Source: Bacillus sp. FJAT-14578
GTDB taxonomy: Bacteria; Bacillota; Bacilli; Bacillales; Bacillaceae_H
Reading direction: 5' to 3'
Assembly (NCBI RefSeq): GCF_000504165.1
Contig: NZ_AYSE01000004.1
Span: forward strand, 124,001 to 188,000
DNA: 64,000 bases
The notes below the pieces were generated by a model, which had not been told where the DNA came from, did not search any database, and saw nothing but the letters and a program-made list of their open reading frames with translations. This document shows, piece after piece, positions 44,491 through 53,229 of this stretch. Numbering within the stretch: the stretch's first letter is position 1; each line of letters opens with the position of its first letter. The position numbers were made by a program, and so were the translations under genes.

Positions 44491-45051
44491 ATGAAAAAAT
44501 CTATTTTTACACTTGATACTAAAACGGTTGTCACGATTGGTATTGGTGCTGCTTTATATGGTGTATTAGGGATGTTTGGATTTCCTATTGCTCCTAATAC
44601 GTATATTAAGCCTGCAATAGCATTACTTACCATTTTTGGTGCCTTATTCGGTCCTGTTGTTGGATTTTTAGTTGGTTTTATTGGGCATGCCTTAACGGAC
44701 ATGATCGCCGGATGGGGAATATGGTGGGGCTGGGTGTTAAGCTCCGGAATTGTAGGCCTGTTCATGGGGAGTGTATATACTAGGAAAGAATTTAATGTTA
44801 AACATGGGGTAATGAACAAAAGTCATATTATCTATTTAGCACTGACAGGTTTCATAGGAATTATTATTTCATACATTGTGGCTGGTGGGATTGACGTATT
44901 GTTCATGGGCGAGCCCGTGGACAAAATTGTTTTGCAGGTAACGGGGGCTGTTGTATCCAACCTGTTAGTGTTTGCCATAATCGGTATTCCTGCCGTAGTA
45001 GGGTTTGCTAAACTTAATAAGAAGAATACGAATTTAAAAATGGATGCATAA
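44491..45051 (+). CDS. ECF transporter S component (UPF0397 family)
   Basis: The 186-aa membrane protein has about five to six helices: [40 protein letters not shown] and [20 protein letters not shown] are hallmark UPF0397 segments. It is the substrate-binding subunit of an energy-coupling-factor importer; members are often labelled riboflavin- or thiamine-precursor-type, but the substrate is not settled here. ATG 44491 with AGGG 6 bp upstream is preferred to ATG 44485, which overlaps the site. The tnpB-like element ends about 30 bp upstream, so its original promoter may have been displaced. Confidence 0.9.
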   Translation: MKKSIFTLDTKTVVTIGIGAALYGVLGMFGFPIAPNTYIKPAIALLTIFGALFGPVVGFLVGFIGHALTDMIAGWGIWWGWVLSSGIVGLFMGSVYTRKEFNVKHGVMNKSHIIYLALTGFIGIIISYIVAGGIDVLFMGEPVDKIVLQVTGAVVSNLLVFAIIGIPAVVGFAKLNKKNTNLKMDA

Positions 45052-45062
45052 GGAATGAAACT

Positions 45063-46766
45063 ATGTTACCTATCATATCATTTGAAAATTTTAACTTCAC
45101 ATACAGAAATTTGTCAGAACCTACTTTGAAAAATATTAATCTTAATATTTTTCTCGGTGAAAAAATATTAATAGCCGGACGGAGCGGTTCTGGAAAATCA
45201 ACATTAGCCCATTGTATGAATGGGCTGATTCCTTTTTCTTATGAAGGGGAAATTGAGGGGAATTTATGGATTAATGGTGTAAAACCCTATAAGACAAGTA
45301 TTTTTGAAATAAGCAAAACAGTAGGAACGATCTTACAAGATCAAGATGCGCAATTTATTGGATTATCAGTAGGGGAAGATGTAGCTTTCGCTTTTGAAAA
45401 TGACATGGTCCCTCAAGAAAAAATGAGAAGAGAAGTGAGACGCGCTGCAGAAATGGTTGATATGGTGGACATGCTGGATCAAAGTCCATATGAATTATCG
45501 GGCGGTCAGAAGCAAAGGGCGTCCCTTGCAGGTATTTTAACGACGAATACTCCCATTCTTCTATTTGATGAACCACTGGCCAATTTGGATCCTGCCAGTG
45601 GAAGGAAGGTGATGGAACTTATTCATGATATTCATCGTCAAACAAATAAAACAATCATCATCATTGAACATCGCATTGAAGATGTCCTGCAAGAATCCGT
45701 CGATAAAGTTGTAGTCATGGATCAAGGAGAGATTAAAAAGATAGGGACACCAGATGAGATATTGTCAACGGGCATTTTGCGGCGAACGGGACTTCGAGAG
45801 CCTCTTTATATTGAAGCTTTAAATTATGCGAAATGTGAGTGGGATGCTTCAGATAAAGTGTCCAGTATCCAAAATATCAACAAAGCCAAATTTAAGGAAG
45901 CGTTGAAGACTTGGTATGAAAAAACAGAACAGAAAGAAAAGGATGCGAATGCTGCCAACATTCTATCTTTAAAACATGTTCATTTTTCATACGATGGAGT
46001 TCATGAAATCTTAAAAGGTATCTCGTTTGATATTTACAAAGGAGAAATCGTTTCTCTTTTAGGAAACAATGGGGCTGGTAAATCGACAATATCCAACCTT
46101 ATCACAGGTATGTCGGTCCCTGCAAAAGGAGATATTTATCTAGGAAATCAAAGGATAAACGATTGGTCTGTCAGGAAAAGAGGGCAACAGATTGGCTATG
46201 TCATGCAAAATCCTAATCAGATGATTACACAGCAAATGGTAAAAGATGAAGTTAGTTTAGGCTTAGTTGCTCAAGGTCTCCAGCCGGAGATGATCAATCA
46301 AAAAGTGGAAAAAGTTTTAAAAATGTGCGGTTTATATTCATACCGTAACTGGCCGATCTCCGCTTTAAGTTATGGGCAAAAGAAAAGAGTGACGATTGCT
46401 TCGATTTTAGTGATGGAGCCCCAAATTATGATACTGGATGAACCAACAGCCGGGCAGGATTGGAAACATTATACGGAATTTATGCGATTTATTAAGACAT
46501 TATCTGAACAAGGCATCACTTTTTTATTAATTACACACGATATGCATTTAGCATTAGAGTACACCAATCGAGCCGTTGTTCTTTCAGCGGGAAGAGTGAT
46601 TGCCGATGATGATGTCGCTGATGTATTAACAAACAAAGAAGTCATTCAACAGGCTAATCTAAAAGAGACTTCTCTATCTGCACTTGCCGGTGTGCTTGGA
46701 GTCGAACACCCAAAACATTTTGTCCAGCATTTTATAAACTATGAAAATACGGTGAAGCGTATATGA
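45063..46766 (+). CDS. ECF transporter ATPase, two fused ABC domains
   Basis: The 567-aa protein has two complete nucleotide-binding domains. Domain 1 has Walker A GRSGSGKST, signature LSGGQKQR and Walker B ILLFDEPLANLD. Domain 2 (from about residue 300) has GNNGAGKST, LSYGQKKR and IMILDEPTAGQD; Tyr in the second signature replaces the usual Gly. It powers the S/T membrane pair encoded on both sides. AAGGA lies about 9 bp before ATG 45063 and its stop overlaps the next start. Confidence 0.94.
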   Translation: MLPIISFENFNFTYRNLSEPTLKNINLNIFLGEKILIAGRSGSGKSTLAHCMNGLIPFSYEGEIEGNLWINGVKPYKTSIFEISKTVGTILQDQDAQFIGLSVGEDVAFAFENDMVPQEKMRREVRRAAEMVDMVDMLDQSPYELSGGQKQRASLAGILTTNTPILLFDEPLANLDPASGRKVMELIHDIHRQTNKTIIIIEHRIEDVLQESVDKVVVMDQGEIKKIGTPDEILSTGILRRTGLREPLYIEALNYAKCEWDASDKVSSIQNINKAKFKEALKTWYEKTEQKEKDANAANILSLKHVHFSYDGVHEILKGISFDIYKGEIVSLLGNNGAGKSTISNLITGMSVPAKGDIYLGNQRINDWSVRKRGQQIGYVMQNPNQMITQQMVKDEVSLGLVAQGLQPEMINQKVEKVLKMCGLYSYRNWPISALSYGQKKRVTIASILVMEPQIMILDEPTAGQDWKHYTEFMRFIKTLSEQGITFLLITHDMHLALEYTNRAVVLSAGRVIADDDVADVLTNKEVIQQANLKETSLSALAGVLGVEHPKHFVQHFINYENTVKRI

Positions 46767-47590
46767 GCAGGATGGGAACTCTTTACATTGAAAAAGATTC
46801 CTTTTTCCATCGTTTAGATGGAAGCATTAAATTTCTTTTGTTTATGGCGTGGACGATCATTACTTTTATGTTTTTAGATATAAGGGTTTTCTTCTTTATG
46901 ATTTTTGTAGGAATGGTTTTTCTTTATCTATCAAACATTCCTTTTCAACACATTAAAGTATTAGTTTGGGTCATGTTAACCTTTAATTTGATTAACTCGC
47001 TATTTATTTTATTCATTACTCCCACATATGGAAGTGAGTTGACAGGGACGAGTACGGACGTCCTCTTTATTGGCTATAATACGATCAATTTAGAGACCAT
47101 TTTTTATGTTATTACGTTGTCTTTAAAGTATGCCAATTTATTGCCGATTACTTTAGTGTTTATTTTTACAACACATCCAAGCAAGTTCGCCAGCAGCTTA
47201 AATAAAATCGGTGTTCCATATAAGATTGCTTACTCTGTAAATATTTCTCTTCGCTATATTCCTGATATTCAACAGGAACTTAAAAAAATTCTTCTCACTC
47301 AGCAAGCAAGGGGAATGGGCTTTAAAAAGGGAGAGGCCTCGCTCAAACAGAGAATAAAAAATATTACTGCTATTGCTGTTCCTTTAATTACATCAGCCCT
47401 TCAACGAATTGAGGTTGTATCCAACGCCATGGATTTACGGGGGTTTGGCAAGCATAAAAAGAGAACGTGGTATCATGGAACAAGTCTCAGAGTTGTGGAT
47501 TATGTTATTTGTACTTTATGTATTGTTTCAATGGCCTTAGCGATTTGGTTAAAAACAAACGTGTTTCAAACATTCTGGTATCCATTCTGA
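46763..47590 (+). CDS. ECF transporter T (transmembrane) component
   Basis: The 275-aa EcfT-type protein has hydrophobic helices at about 25-110 and 235-265. The coupling segment carries the Ala-Arg-Gly motifs QQARGMGFKKG and SNAMDLRGFGKHKKR, which contact the two ATPase domains. Its ATG overlaps the ATPase stop by 4 bp. It completes an S-A-T operon of three genes; the terminator at 47691-47750 closes it. Confidence 0.92.
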   Translation: MSRMGTLYIEKDSFFHRLDGSIKFLLFMAWTIITFMFLDIRVFFFMIFVGMVFLYLSNIPFQHIKVLVWVMLTFNLINSLFILFITPTYGSELTGTSTDVLFIGYNTINLETIFYVITLSLKYANLLPITLVFIFTTHPSKFASSLNKIGVPYKIAYSVNISLRYIPDIQQELKKILLTQQARGMGFKKGEASLKQRIKNITAIAVPLITSALQRIEVVSNAMDLRGFGKHKKRTWYHGTSLRVVDYVICTLCIVSMALAIWLKTNVFQTFWYPF

Positions 47591-47690
47591 AAGAGGGATA
47601 CGCTTATCTCTCATTAAAATCTAGAAAATCCGGCAAGACCATTCCTTGATCATGTTGAATTTTCCCAATCAGTTTTAATAGATTCTTCGA

Positions 47691-47750
47691 ATGCCTCTTG
47701 CTCCTAGAAACTGTCAAAGTGACAAAATTCGGGAGCGAAAGGCGTTTTTT
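47691..47750 (+). terminator. Terminator of the ECF operon
   Basis: ATGCCTCTTGCTCC pairs imperfectly with GGGAGCGAAAGGCG, followed by TTTTTT. Confidence 0.75.
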
Positions 47751-47859
47751 ATGTTTTATATGTCTCTTTTTTTTATTATCTGTTAAAATAAGAATAAAAA
47801 TGTCCGGAGAAATGAAAAAGGTCATCCTAGTATAATAGACAATCGAAAGCGGGTGTTAT

Positions 47860-48984
47860 ATGAAATCGGCTTCCCATGAATTGATCACGTTTTTAGAAAG
47901 TAATAGTATTACTTTTTTAGAGTCTTGGAGACAAAAAGTGATGATTTCTTCCAATGATATACATAAAGAGGAAGTAAAGAGAAATGGCTTAAAAATGTTG
48001 GAATTAATCCGAAAAAACATCGAGAAGCCATTAAGTGAGGAAGAGATAAGGGAACTGGCCTATAAAGTTGCGTATGAGAGGGTAGAAGCCAATATAAATA
48101 TCGGAGAGTTTGTATATAATGTGAATTTGGGACGAAGCGAGATTATGAAATGGGTGAATAGTTCAGGTTTCCCTGTTGAACAGCTCCAATCCATCCTTGA
48201 AGATATTAACTCTTTGTTCGATCGGTTTTCCTATCATGCCGTAAAAAAGTATACGGAGATAAAGGATGAACAATTACAAGAAAAAATCTCATTTATTGAC
48301 CAAACCCATAAAGAACGATTAGCCATTTTAGGGCAAATGTCTTCCAGTTTCGTGCATGAGTTCAGGAACCCCCTGACAGCTATTCTTGGTTTTAGCAAAC
48401 TCATAAAAAATGAATATCCGGATATTAAATATATGGATATCATTCTTCAAGAATTGGATCAATTGAATTATCGGATTACACAGTTTCTCCATGTTTCCAA
48501 AAAAGAAGTCAATCTCGGTGAAAAGGATAGTCATTCTTTAGGAGAATTGTTTCATGAACTTCTTGAATTCATTTATCCAAGTATGATTGACGGGGATGTC
48601 CAAATTTCATTAAATGTAGAGCCCCACCTAAGAGTATATGCGAATAAAAATGAACTCAGGCAAGTGTTCCTGAACATTCTATTGAATTCAATCGATGCTT
48701 TGCAGCAAATCAGACATAAAAGAGAAATCAACATTAATTGTCAGGTGCAGAGCGAACGAGTCGAAATCAGAATATCCAATAACGGCCCAGCCATTCCGAA
48801 AGAAACCATCCACACCATTTTTGAACCGTTTTTTACAACAAAGGAGTTAGGGACGGGTATTGGATTATATGTGTGTAAAAAGATTATCGAAAAACATCAT
48901 GGAGAAATCGGCTGTACATCAGATGATCGTTTCACCACTTTTTGTATCACGTTGCCTTTATTTTCATCAGGAGATGTTTTATAG
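47860..48984 (+). CDS. Orphan soluble sensor histidine kinase
   Basis: The 374-aa protein has no membrane segment. An all-helical RsbRD-like N-terminal domain (about 5-140) precedes a HisKA domain with His 166 in SSFVHEFRNPLTAILGFSKL. The HATPase_c domain has NELRQVFLNILLNSIDAL, IFEPFFTTKELGTGIGLYVC. The FVHEFRNPLTA box resembles the phosphorelay kinases of Bacillus that feed Spo0F, so sporulation input is possible. No response regulator is adjacent. ATG 47860 has a weak GCGGGTG site. Confidence 0.9.
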   Translation: MKSASHELITFLESNSITFLESWRQKVMISSNDIHKEEVKRNGLKMLELIRKNIEKPLSEEEIRELAYKVAYERVEANINIGEFVYNVNLGRSEIMKWVNSSGFPVEQLQSILEDINSLFDRFSYHAVKKYTEIKDEQLQEKISFIDQTHKERLAILGQMSSSFVHEFRNPLTAILGFSKLIKNEYPDIKYMDIILQELDQLNYRITQFLHVSKKEVNLGEKDSHSLGELFHELLEFIYPSMIDGDVQISLNVEPHLRVYANKNELRQVFLNILLNSIDALQQIRHKREININCQVQSERVEIRISNNGPAIPKETIHTIFEPFFTTKELGTGIGLYVCKKIIEKHHGEIGCTSDDRFTTFCITLPLFSSGDVL

Positions 48985-49026
48985 TCCATGATAAAGTCCG
49001 CTTTCAACAAGCGGGAACTATGAAGG

Positions 49027-49057
49027 AAAGGACTGTTGCAGGCAGTCTTTTTCTTTT
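49027..49057 (+). terminator. Terminator after the orphan kinase gene
   Basis: GGACTG/CAGTC hairpin followed by TTTTTCTTTTT. Almost the same sequence ends the signalling operon at 56275-56305. Confidence 0.78.
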
Positions 49058-49602
49058 TGTGTCCGTCACGATCAGGATATAGTGGAGCTGAAGGATGATA
49101 TTGAGTTGGAGGCAACTTTCAATCTAGGTCTATATATGTATAAAGGTGCAGTTAAATAGTTCCCCCATGTTATTGCCCATTGTGTTCCTATATAATATAA
49201 TTAGCCTCAAATATATAAAACTACTAAATGTGACATGGACAGCTATCGCCTATGTCAAATAATCCTTAAATAAGATGCATTTTGTCTGGCAGGACAAGGG
49301 AAAGCTGGATTGGATGTCGAAAAAATAAACTAGGGTTGCATGATTATACAAGATCGTTCATTTTTTCGTTTTTTATCATGACATTCCGTCTATCCTTCAT
49401 TTTCCCTATTAAAATTCAGAAAAGTTAGAATTGAAAATAGTATTTATCCTCTGTTTTCAGGTGGTATGCCGTTGACCATAGCATTTCTTGCTCCAATCCA
49501 TTAGCAGGACATAGGAAGAATGTCCTTGTATCATGATTGTTCGCCTAATTGGTTTATATCCAATCTGGCCATGTTTATTCAAAGGGGTTGAAAGAAGGCT
49601 GT
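49058..49602. other. 545-bp intergenic region upstream of the signalling operon
   Basis: No gene supported. TGTCAAA (49253-49259) and TGTCGAA (49315-49321) resemble Spo0A boxes, but such 7-mers occur by chance. The promoter of the hybrid-kinase operon must lie here; no clear sigma-A pair was found. Confidence 0.4.
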
Positions 49603-52362
49603 ATGAAATTCACAACAAAGCTTTACACAGGGTTAGGCTCCATATTAGTTTTAGCTCTTATTTTATTGGTGTTATTAATGAATATGCTCAATCAACAAAC
49701 GGTGAAGGTAAATCTAGTTGTTAAGGACTTGTCGGAGAGGGTGAGAATGGCTTCCACCATTCAGTACGAAATGCTTAATCTGGACAGAGAATTAAAGGAG
49801 CTGACGTCTAACCCTCCTGATAATCTCGCTCAAGACATTCATAATAATATTGAACAATCCAAGTTAAATATTAGGACGGCAGTCGAATCTCTTGAAAAGG
49901 CAGATACACGGGAGAAATCACAGGAACTCATTCAAAAATTCAAGACTCTTTACGACATACACGATAATATGTCTCAAGAGATTATAACGCTTCAAAAAAC
50001 AGGGGAAAATGAAGAGTTTGAAAAACGACTATGGTACGATATGAAACAAAATCAAGAACGAATTCGGCAAATTGCAGGATTGCTGTATACGTTGCAGGAC
50101 CAGAGGATGAAAGATGAGCTTTATCGAAGCCGTGACACGCATAGTTTGGCCGTTAAGATGACTTACACGTATGTCACAATCGCGCTTTTCATAGGGTTGA
50201 TCATCGCTGTGACGTTAATCAGAAGTATGACAAGGAATCTTAATCGGGTGTCTACCGTGATGGCACAGGTTTCTTCCAGCCAAAGTGACCATCTGCCCCG
50301 TATTGAAGTCACTTCCAAAGATGAAATCGGTGCCATTGCAGAAGCTTTTAACGGAATGGCCCAGTCTCTTGAGGAACATGCAAAGCAGGAGAAAGAGTTA
50401 AAAGAAAAGGCAGAGGAGCACGGCTGGCTAAAGTCCAAAATTGCCGAAATTGCCGTCATTTCTCCAGGAGTGGAAGATTTACAGACATTGGTTCAATTGT
50501 TCATCAAAAAGCTGACGCCAATGATAGGGGCCCAATACGGCATCTTCTACATTAAGGAGGGGGAAGGGGACCAGCGGCGTTTAGACAAGCTGGCCTCCTA
50601 TGCTGCGTATCATCATCAAGTCGGATTTGATCGTTTTCGTTTTGGGGAAGGGCTTGTGGGGCAATGTGCAGCAGATCAGCAGCCGATTGTGCTTACTCCA
50701 ATTCCGGACGATTATTATATGAAAATCGCTTCTGGTACCGGCATGGCAACACCGAACTATATTATCATGCTGCCGGTCATGTTTGAAGATGAGGTATTAG
50801 GTGTCATTGAATTAGCTTCTTTCGAAGCGTTCACGCCTCTTCAGGAAATGCTGCTTCATGAAGTCATGAGCCATATCGGAATTGCAATTAATAGTATGAT
50901 TAACCATATGAAAGTGGAAAAGCTGCTGCAAGAATCGCAGGCTTTAACGGAAGAACTGCAAAGCCAATCCGAAGAACTGCAACTGCAGCAGGAGGAATTG
51001 AGAACGGTTAATGAAAAATTGGAAGAGCAGTATGAAAGCTCCGAACAGAAAAAGAGGGAACTGGAAAAACTCAGTCTGACACTTGAGGAAAAAGCGCAGC
51101 AACTCGAACTCAGTTCCCAATACAAATCAGAATTTTTAGCGAATATGTCCCATGAACTTCGAACACCGCTCAACAGCTTATTGATTCTTGCCCAAATGCT
51201 TTCTGAAAATGGAGATGGCAATTTGACCCCGAAACAAGTGGAATATGTGCGGACGATTTATTCATCCGGCAAGGATCTCTTGCACTTGATCAATGACGTG
51301 TTAGACTTGGCGAAAGTGGAGTCTGGAAAAATAGACATCGTTCCGGGAGAAGTGAAACTTTCGAATGTAGAAAGCTTTGTAAAAAGAAACTTTTCCCATC
51401 TCGTACGCCAAAAAGGGCTTCAGCTCAATACTAGGCTCGATTCTGATTTGCCAGAGACTTTCTATACGGACGTGCATCGTCTGGAGCAAATTTTGAAAAA
51501 TTTATTATCGAATGCCCTTAAATTTACGGAAGTGGGAAGTGTATCCTTATTTATTCGCAAAGCGGGCAAGGAAGAGATAGATGGGCGAGTCATTGGAGAC
51601 AAAACGGCACCGGTGCTGGCGTTTTCGGTTGTGGATACCGGCATCGGGATTTCACCAGAAAAACAGAAGATGATTTTTGAGGCTTTTAAACAGGCAGATG
51701 GTACGACAAGCCGTAAGTATGGCGGCACAGGGTTAGGTCTTTCAATCAGCCGGGAATTGGCAGAACTGCTGGGCGGATTTATCGAGGTTCATAGTGAAGA
51801 AGGAGCTGGCAGCTCGTTTATTCTTTATTTACCAAGCTATCAGTCTGACGGGAAAGCGGAAACGTTATCTTCGAAATTGGAAGTGGCGGCAGGATACGGG
51901 GAAGAAAGAAGCTCCTCAGAAGGACTCGTTGAGACGATTCAACGGCCGGGTGAAGAACGGTGTCTTGAACCTCATGGGAAAGCTTTGCTTAAAGGTAAGA
52001 GGGTTCTTCTGGTAGATGATGATATGCGTAATATATTCGCCCTGACGACAGCGCTTGAGGAATGCGGGATCGAAGTTCTGTTTGCAGAGAATGGCCGGGA
52101 AGGGATTGAGGCTCTTCAAGAAAATCCGGATACAGACATGGTTTTAATGGATATTATGATGCCTGAAATGGATGGGCTTGAAGCCATCCAGGCGATCCGG
52201 AAGATGCCGCCGTTTCAAACTCTGCCCATCATTGCACTGACCGCAAAGGCGATGAAACAAAACAAGAAACAATGTTTGGAGGCGGGTGCCTCAGATTATA
52301 TAAGCAAACCAATCAATTTAGATCAACTATTCTCGCTCATGCAAGTATGGTTGTATAGATAG
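49603..52362 (+). CDS. Hybrid sensor histidine kinase (4HB-HAMP-GAF-HisKA-HATPase-REC)
   Basis: The 919-aa protein has two membrane helices (about 8-28 and 185-207) around a helical extracytoplasmic domain of the chemoreceptor four-helix-bundle type, then HAMP, a GAF domain (about 290-430) and a long Gln/Glu coiled coil (about 450-505). HisKA has His 517 in ANMSHELRTPLNS. The ATPase domain has DTGIGISPEKQ and GGTGLGLSISREL. A C-terminal receiver has Asp 850 in MVLMDIMMPEMDG. ATG 49603 with GAAGG 5 bp upstream is used. The next gene (cheR-like) starts directly at its stop codon. Confidence 0.93.
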   Translation: MKFTTKLYTGLGSILVLALILLVLLMNMLNQQTVKVNLVVKDLSERVRMASTIQYEMLNLDRELKELTSNPPDNLAQDIHNNIEQSKLNIRTAVESLEKADTREKSQELIQKFKTLYDIHDNMSQEIITLQKTGENEEFEKRLWYDMKQNQERIRQIAGLLYTLQDQRMKDELYRSRDTHSLAVKMTYTYVTIALFIGLIIAVTLIRSMTRNLNRVSTVMAQVSSSQSDHLPRIEVTSKDEIGAIAEAFNGMAQSLEEHAKQEKELKEKAEEHGWLKSKIAEIAVISPGVEDLQTLVQLFIKKLTPMIGAQYGIFYIKEGEGDQRRLDKLASYAAYHHQVGFDRFRFGEGLVGQCAADQQPIVLTPIPDDYYMKIASGTGMATPNYIIMLPVMFEDEVLGVIELASFEAFTPLQEMLLHEVMSHIGIAINSMINHMKVEKLLQESQALTEELQSQSEELQLQQEELRTVNEKLEEQYESSEQKKRELEKLSLTLEEKAQQLELSSQYKSEFLANMSHELRTPLNSLLILAQMLSENGDGNLTPKQVEYVRTIYSSGKDLLHLINDVLDLAKVESGKIDIVPGEVKLSNVESFVKRNFSHLVRQKGLQLNTRLDSDLPETFYTDVHRLEQILKNLLSNALKFTEVGSVSLFIRKAGKEEIDGRVIGDKTAPVLAFSVVDTGIGISPEKQKMIFEAFKQADGTTSRKYGGTGLGLSISRELAELLGGFIEVHSEEGAGSSFILYLPSYQSDGKAETLSSKLEVAAGYGEERSSSEGLVETIQRPGEERCLEPHGKALLKGKRVLLVDDDMRNIFALTTALEECGIEVLFAENGREGIEALQENPDTDMVLMDIMMPEMDGLEAIQAIRKMPPFQTLPIIALTAKAMKQNKKQCLEAGASDYISKPINLDQLFSLMQVWLYR

Positions 52363-53229
52363 GTGGGAAAGGTCATTACAGATTCAGTTGGTATAGTAAG
52401 GAAAAATGAAGATGCAGAGTTAGAAAAAATTGAAATTGAGTTATTGCTGGAAGGTGTTTACCGATATTACGGCCTTGATTTCAGAAACTATGCTTTCCCA
52501 TTTGTTCAAAGGAGAATCTGGCATCGCATTCATGCTGAAAAGTTAAAAAGTATATCAGGCTTACAAGAAAGGATTTTTCATGATCATACCATCATGAAAA
52601 AACTGTTTGCCGATTTCTCTATTAATGTCACAGAGATGTTTCGCGATCCCTCCTTTTTTCTATCAGTTCGAAACAAAGTCATTCCGCTGGTAAAGGACTA
52701 TCCATATATTCGGATTTGGCATGTTGGCTGTGCTTCGGGAGAAGAAGTGTATTCCATGGCCATTCTTTTGCACGAGGAGGGACTATACGATAAAGCAAGA
52801 ATTTATGCAACAGATATTAATCCCGGTATTTTGGAAAAAGCGAAGCAAGGTGTTTTTCCACTGGACCGAATGCAAGCATATACAAAAAATTACTTTCAGG
52901 CTGGCGGGAAAAGGGCTTTTTCAGAGTATTACACGACAAAACAGGAAGAAGTCATCTTTCACCCGTTTTTGAGAGAAAATATCGTGTTTGCCCAGCATAA
53001 TTTGGCAACCGATCATTCATTCAATGAATTTCATCTCATCATTTGCCGAAATGTCATGATTTATTTCAATAAAAGCCTGCAAAATCATGTACACGAGTTG
53101 TTGTATGAAAGTCTTAGCTTACAGGGGTTTCTTGGGTTAGGTAAAAGAGAGGGGGTTCGGTTTACAAGCAATGCAGACTTCTATGAAGAGTTTGATTCAG
53201 ACGAAAGGTTGTACCGTAAACGTAAATAA
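52363..53229 (+). CDS. CheR-type SAM-dependent methyltransferase
   Basis: The 288-aa protein has the CheR N-terminal helical domain (LLEGVYRYYGLDFRNYA, VTEMFRDPSFF) and the SAM-binding domain with WHVGCASGEEVYSMAI at about 119-134, YATDINPGILEKAKQG and LIICRNVMIYFN. CheR methylates glutamates of chemoreceptors. Here the neighbour is a hybrid kinase with a chemoreceptor-like sensing region, and no CheB methylesterase is in the window. GTG 52363 follows the kinase stop TAG without a gap, so translation is probably coupled. It overlaps the next gene by about 59 bp. Confidence 0.92.
   Translation: MGKVITDSVGIVRKNEDAELEKIEIELLLEGVYRYYGLDFRNYAFPFVQRRIWHRIHAEKLKSISGLQERIFHDHTIMKKLFADFSINVTEMFRDPSFFLSVRNKVIPLVKDYPYIRIWHVGCASGEEVYSMAILLHEEGLYDKARIYATDINPGILEKAKQGVFPLDRMQAYTKNYFQAGGKRAFSEYYTTKQEEVIFHPFLRENIVFAQHNLATDHSFNEFHLIICRNVMIYFNKSLQNHVHELLYESLSLQGFLGLGKREGVRFTSNADFYEEFDSDERLYRKRK

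Noticed and set aside
49253..49321. Two Spo0A-box-like words (TGTCAAA, TGTCGAA) before the signalling operon
   Set aside because: Seven-base matches are expected several times in this window and the spacing to any promoter is unclear.
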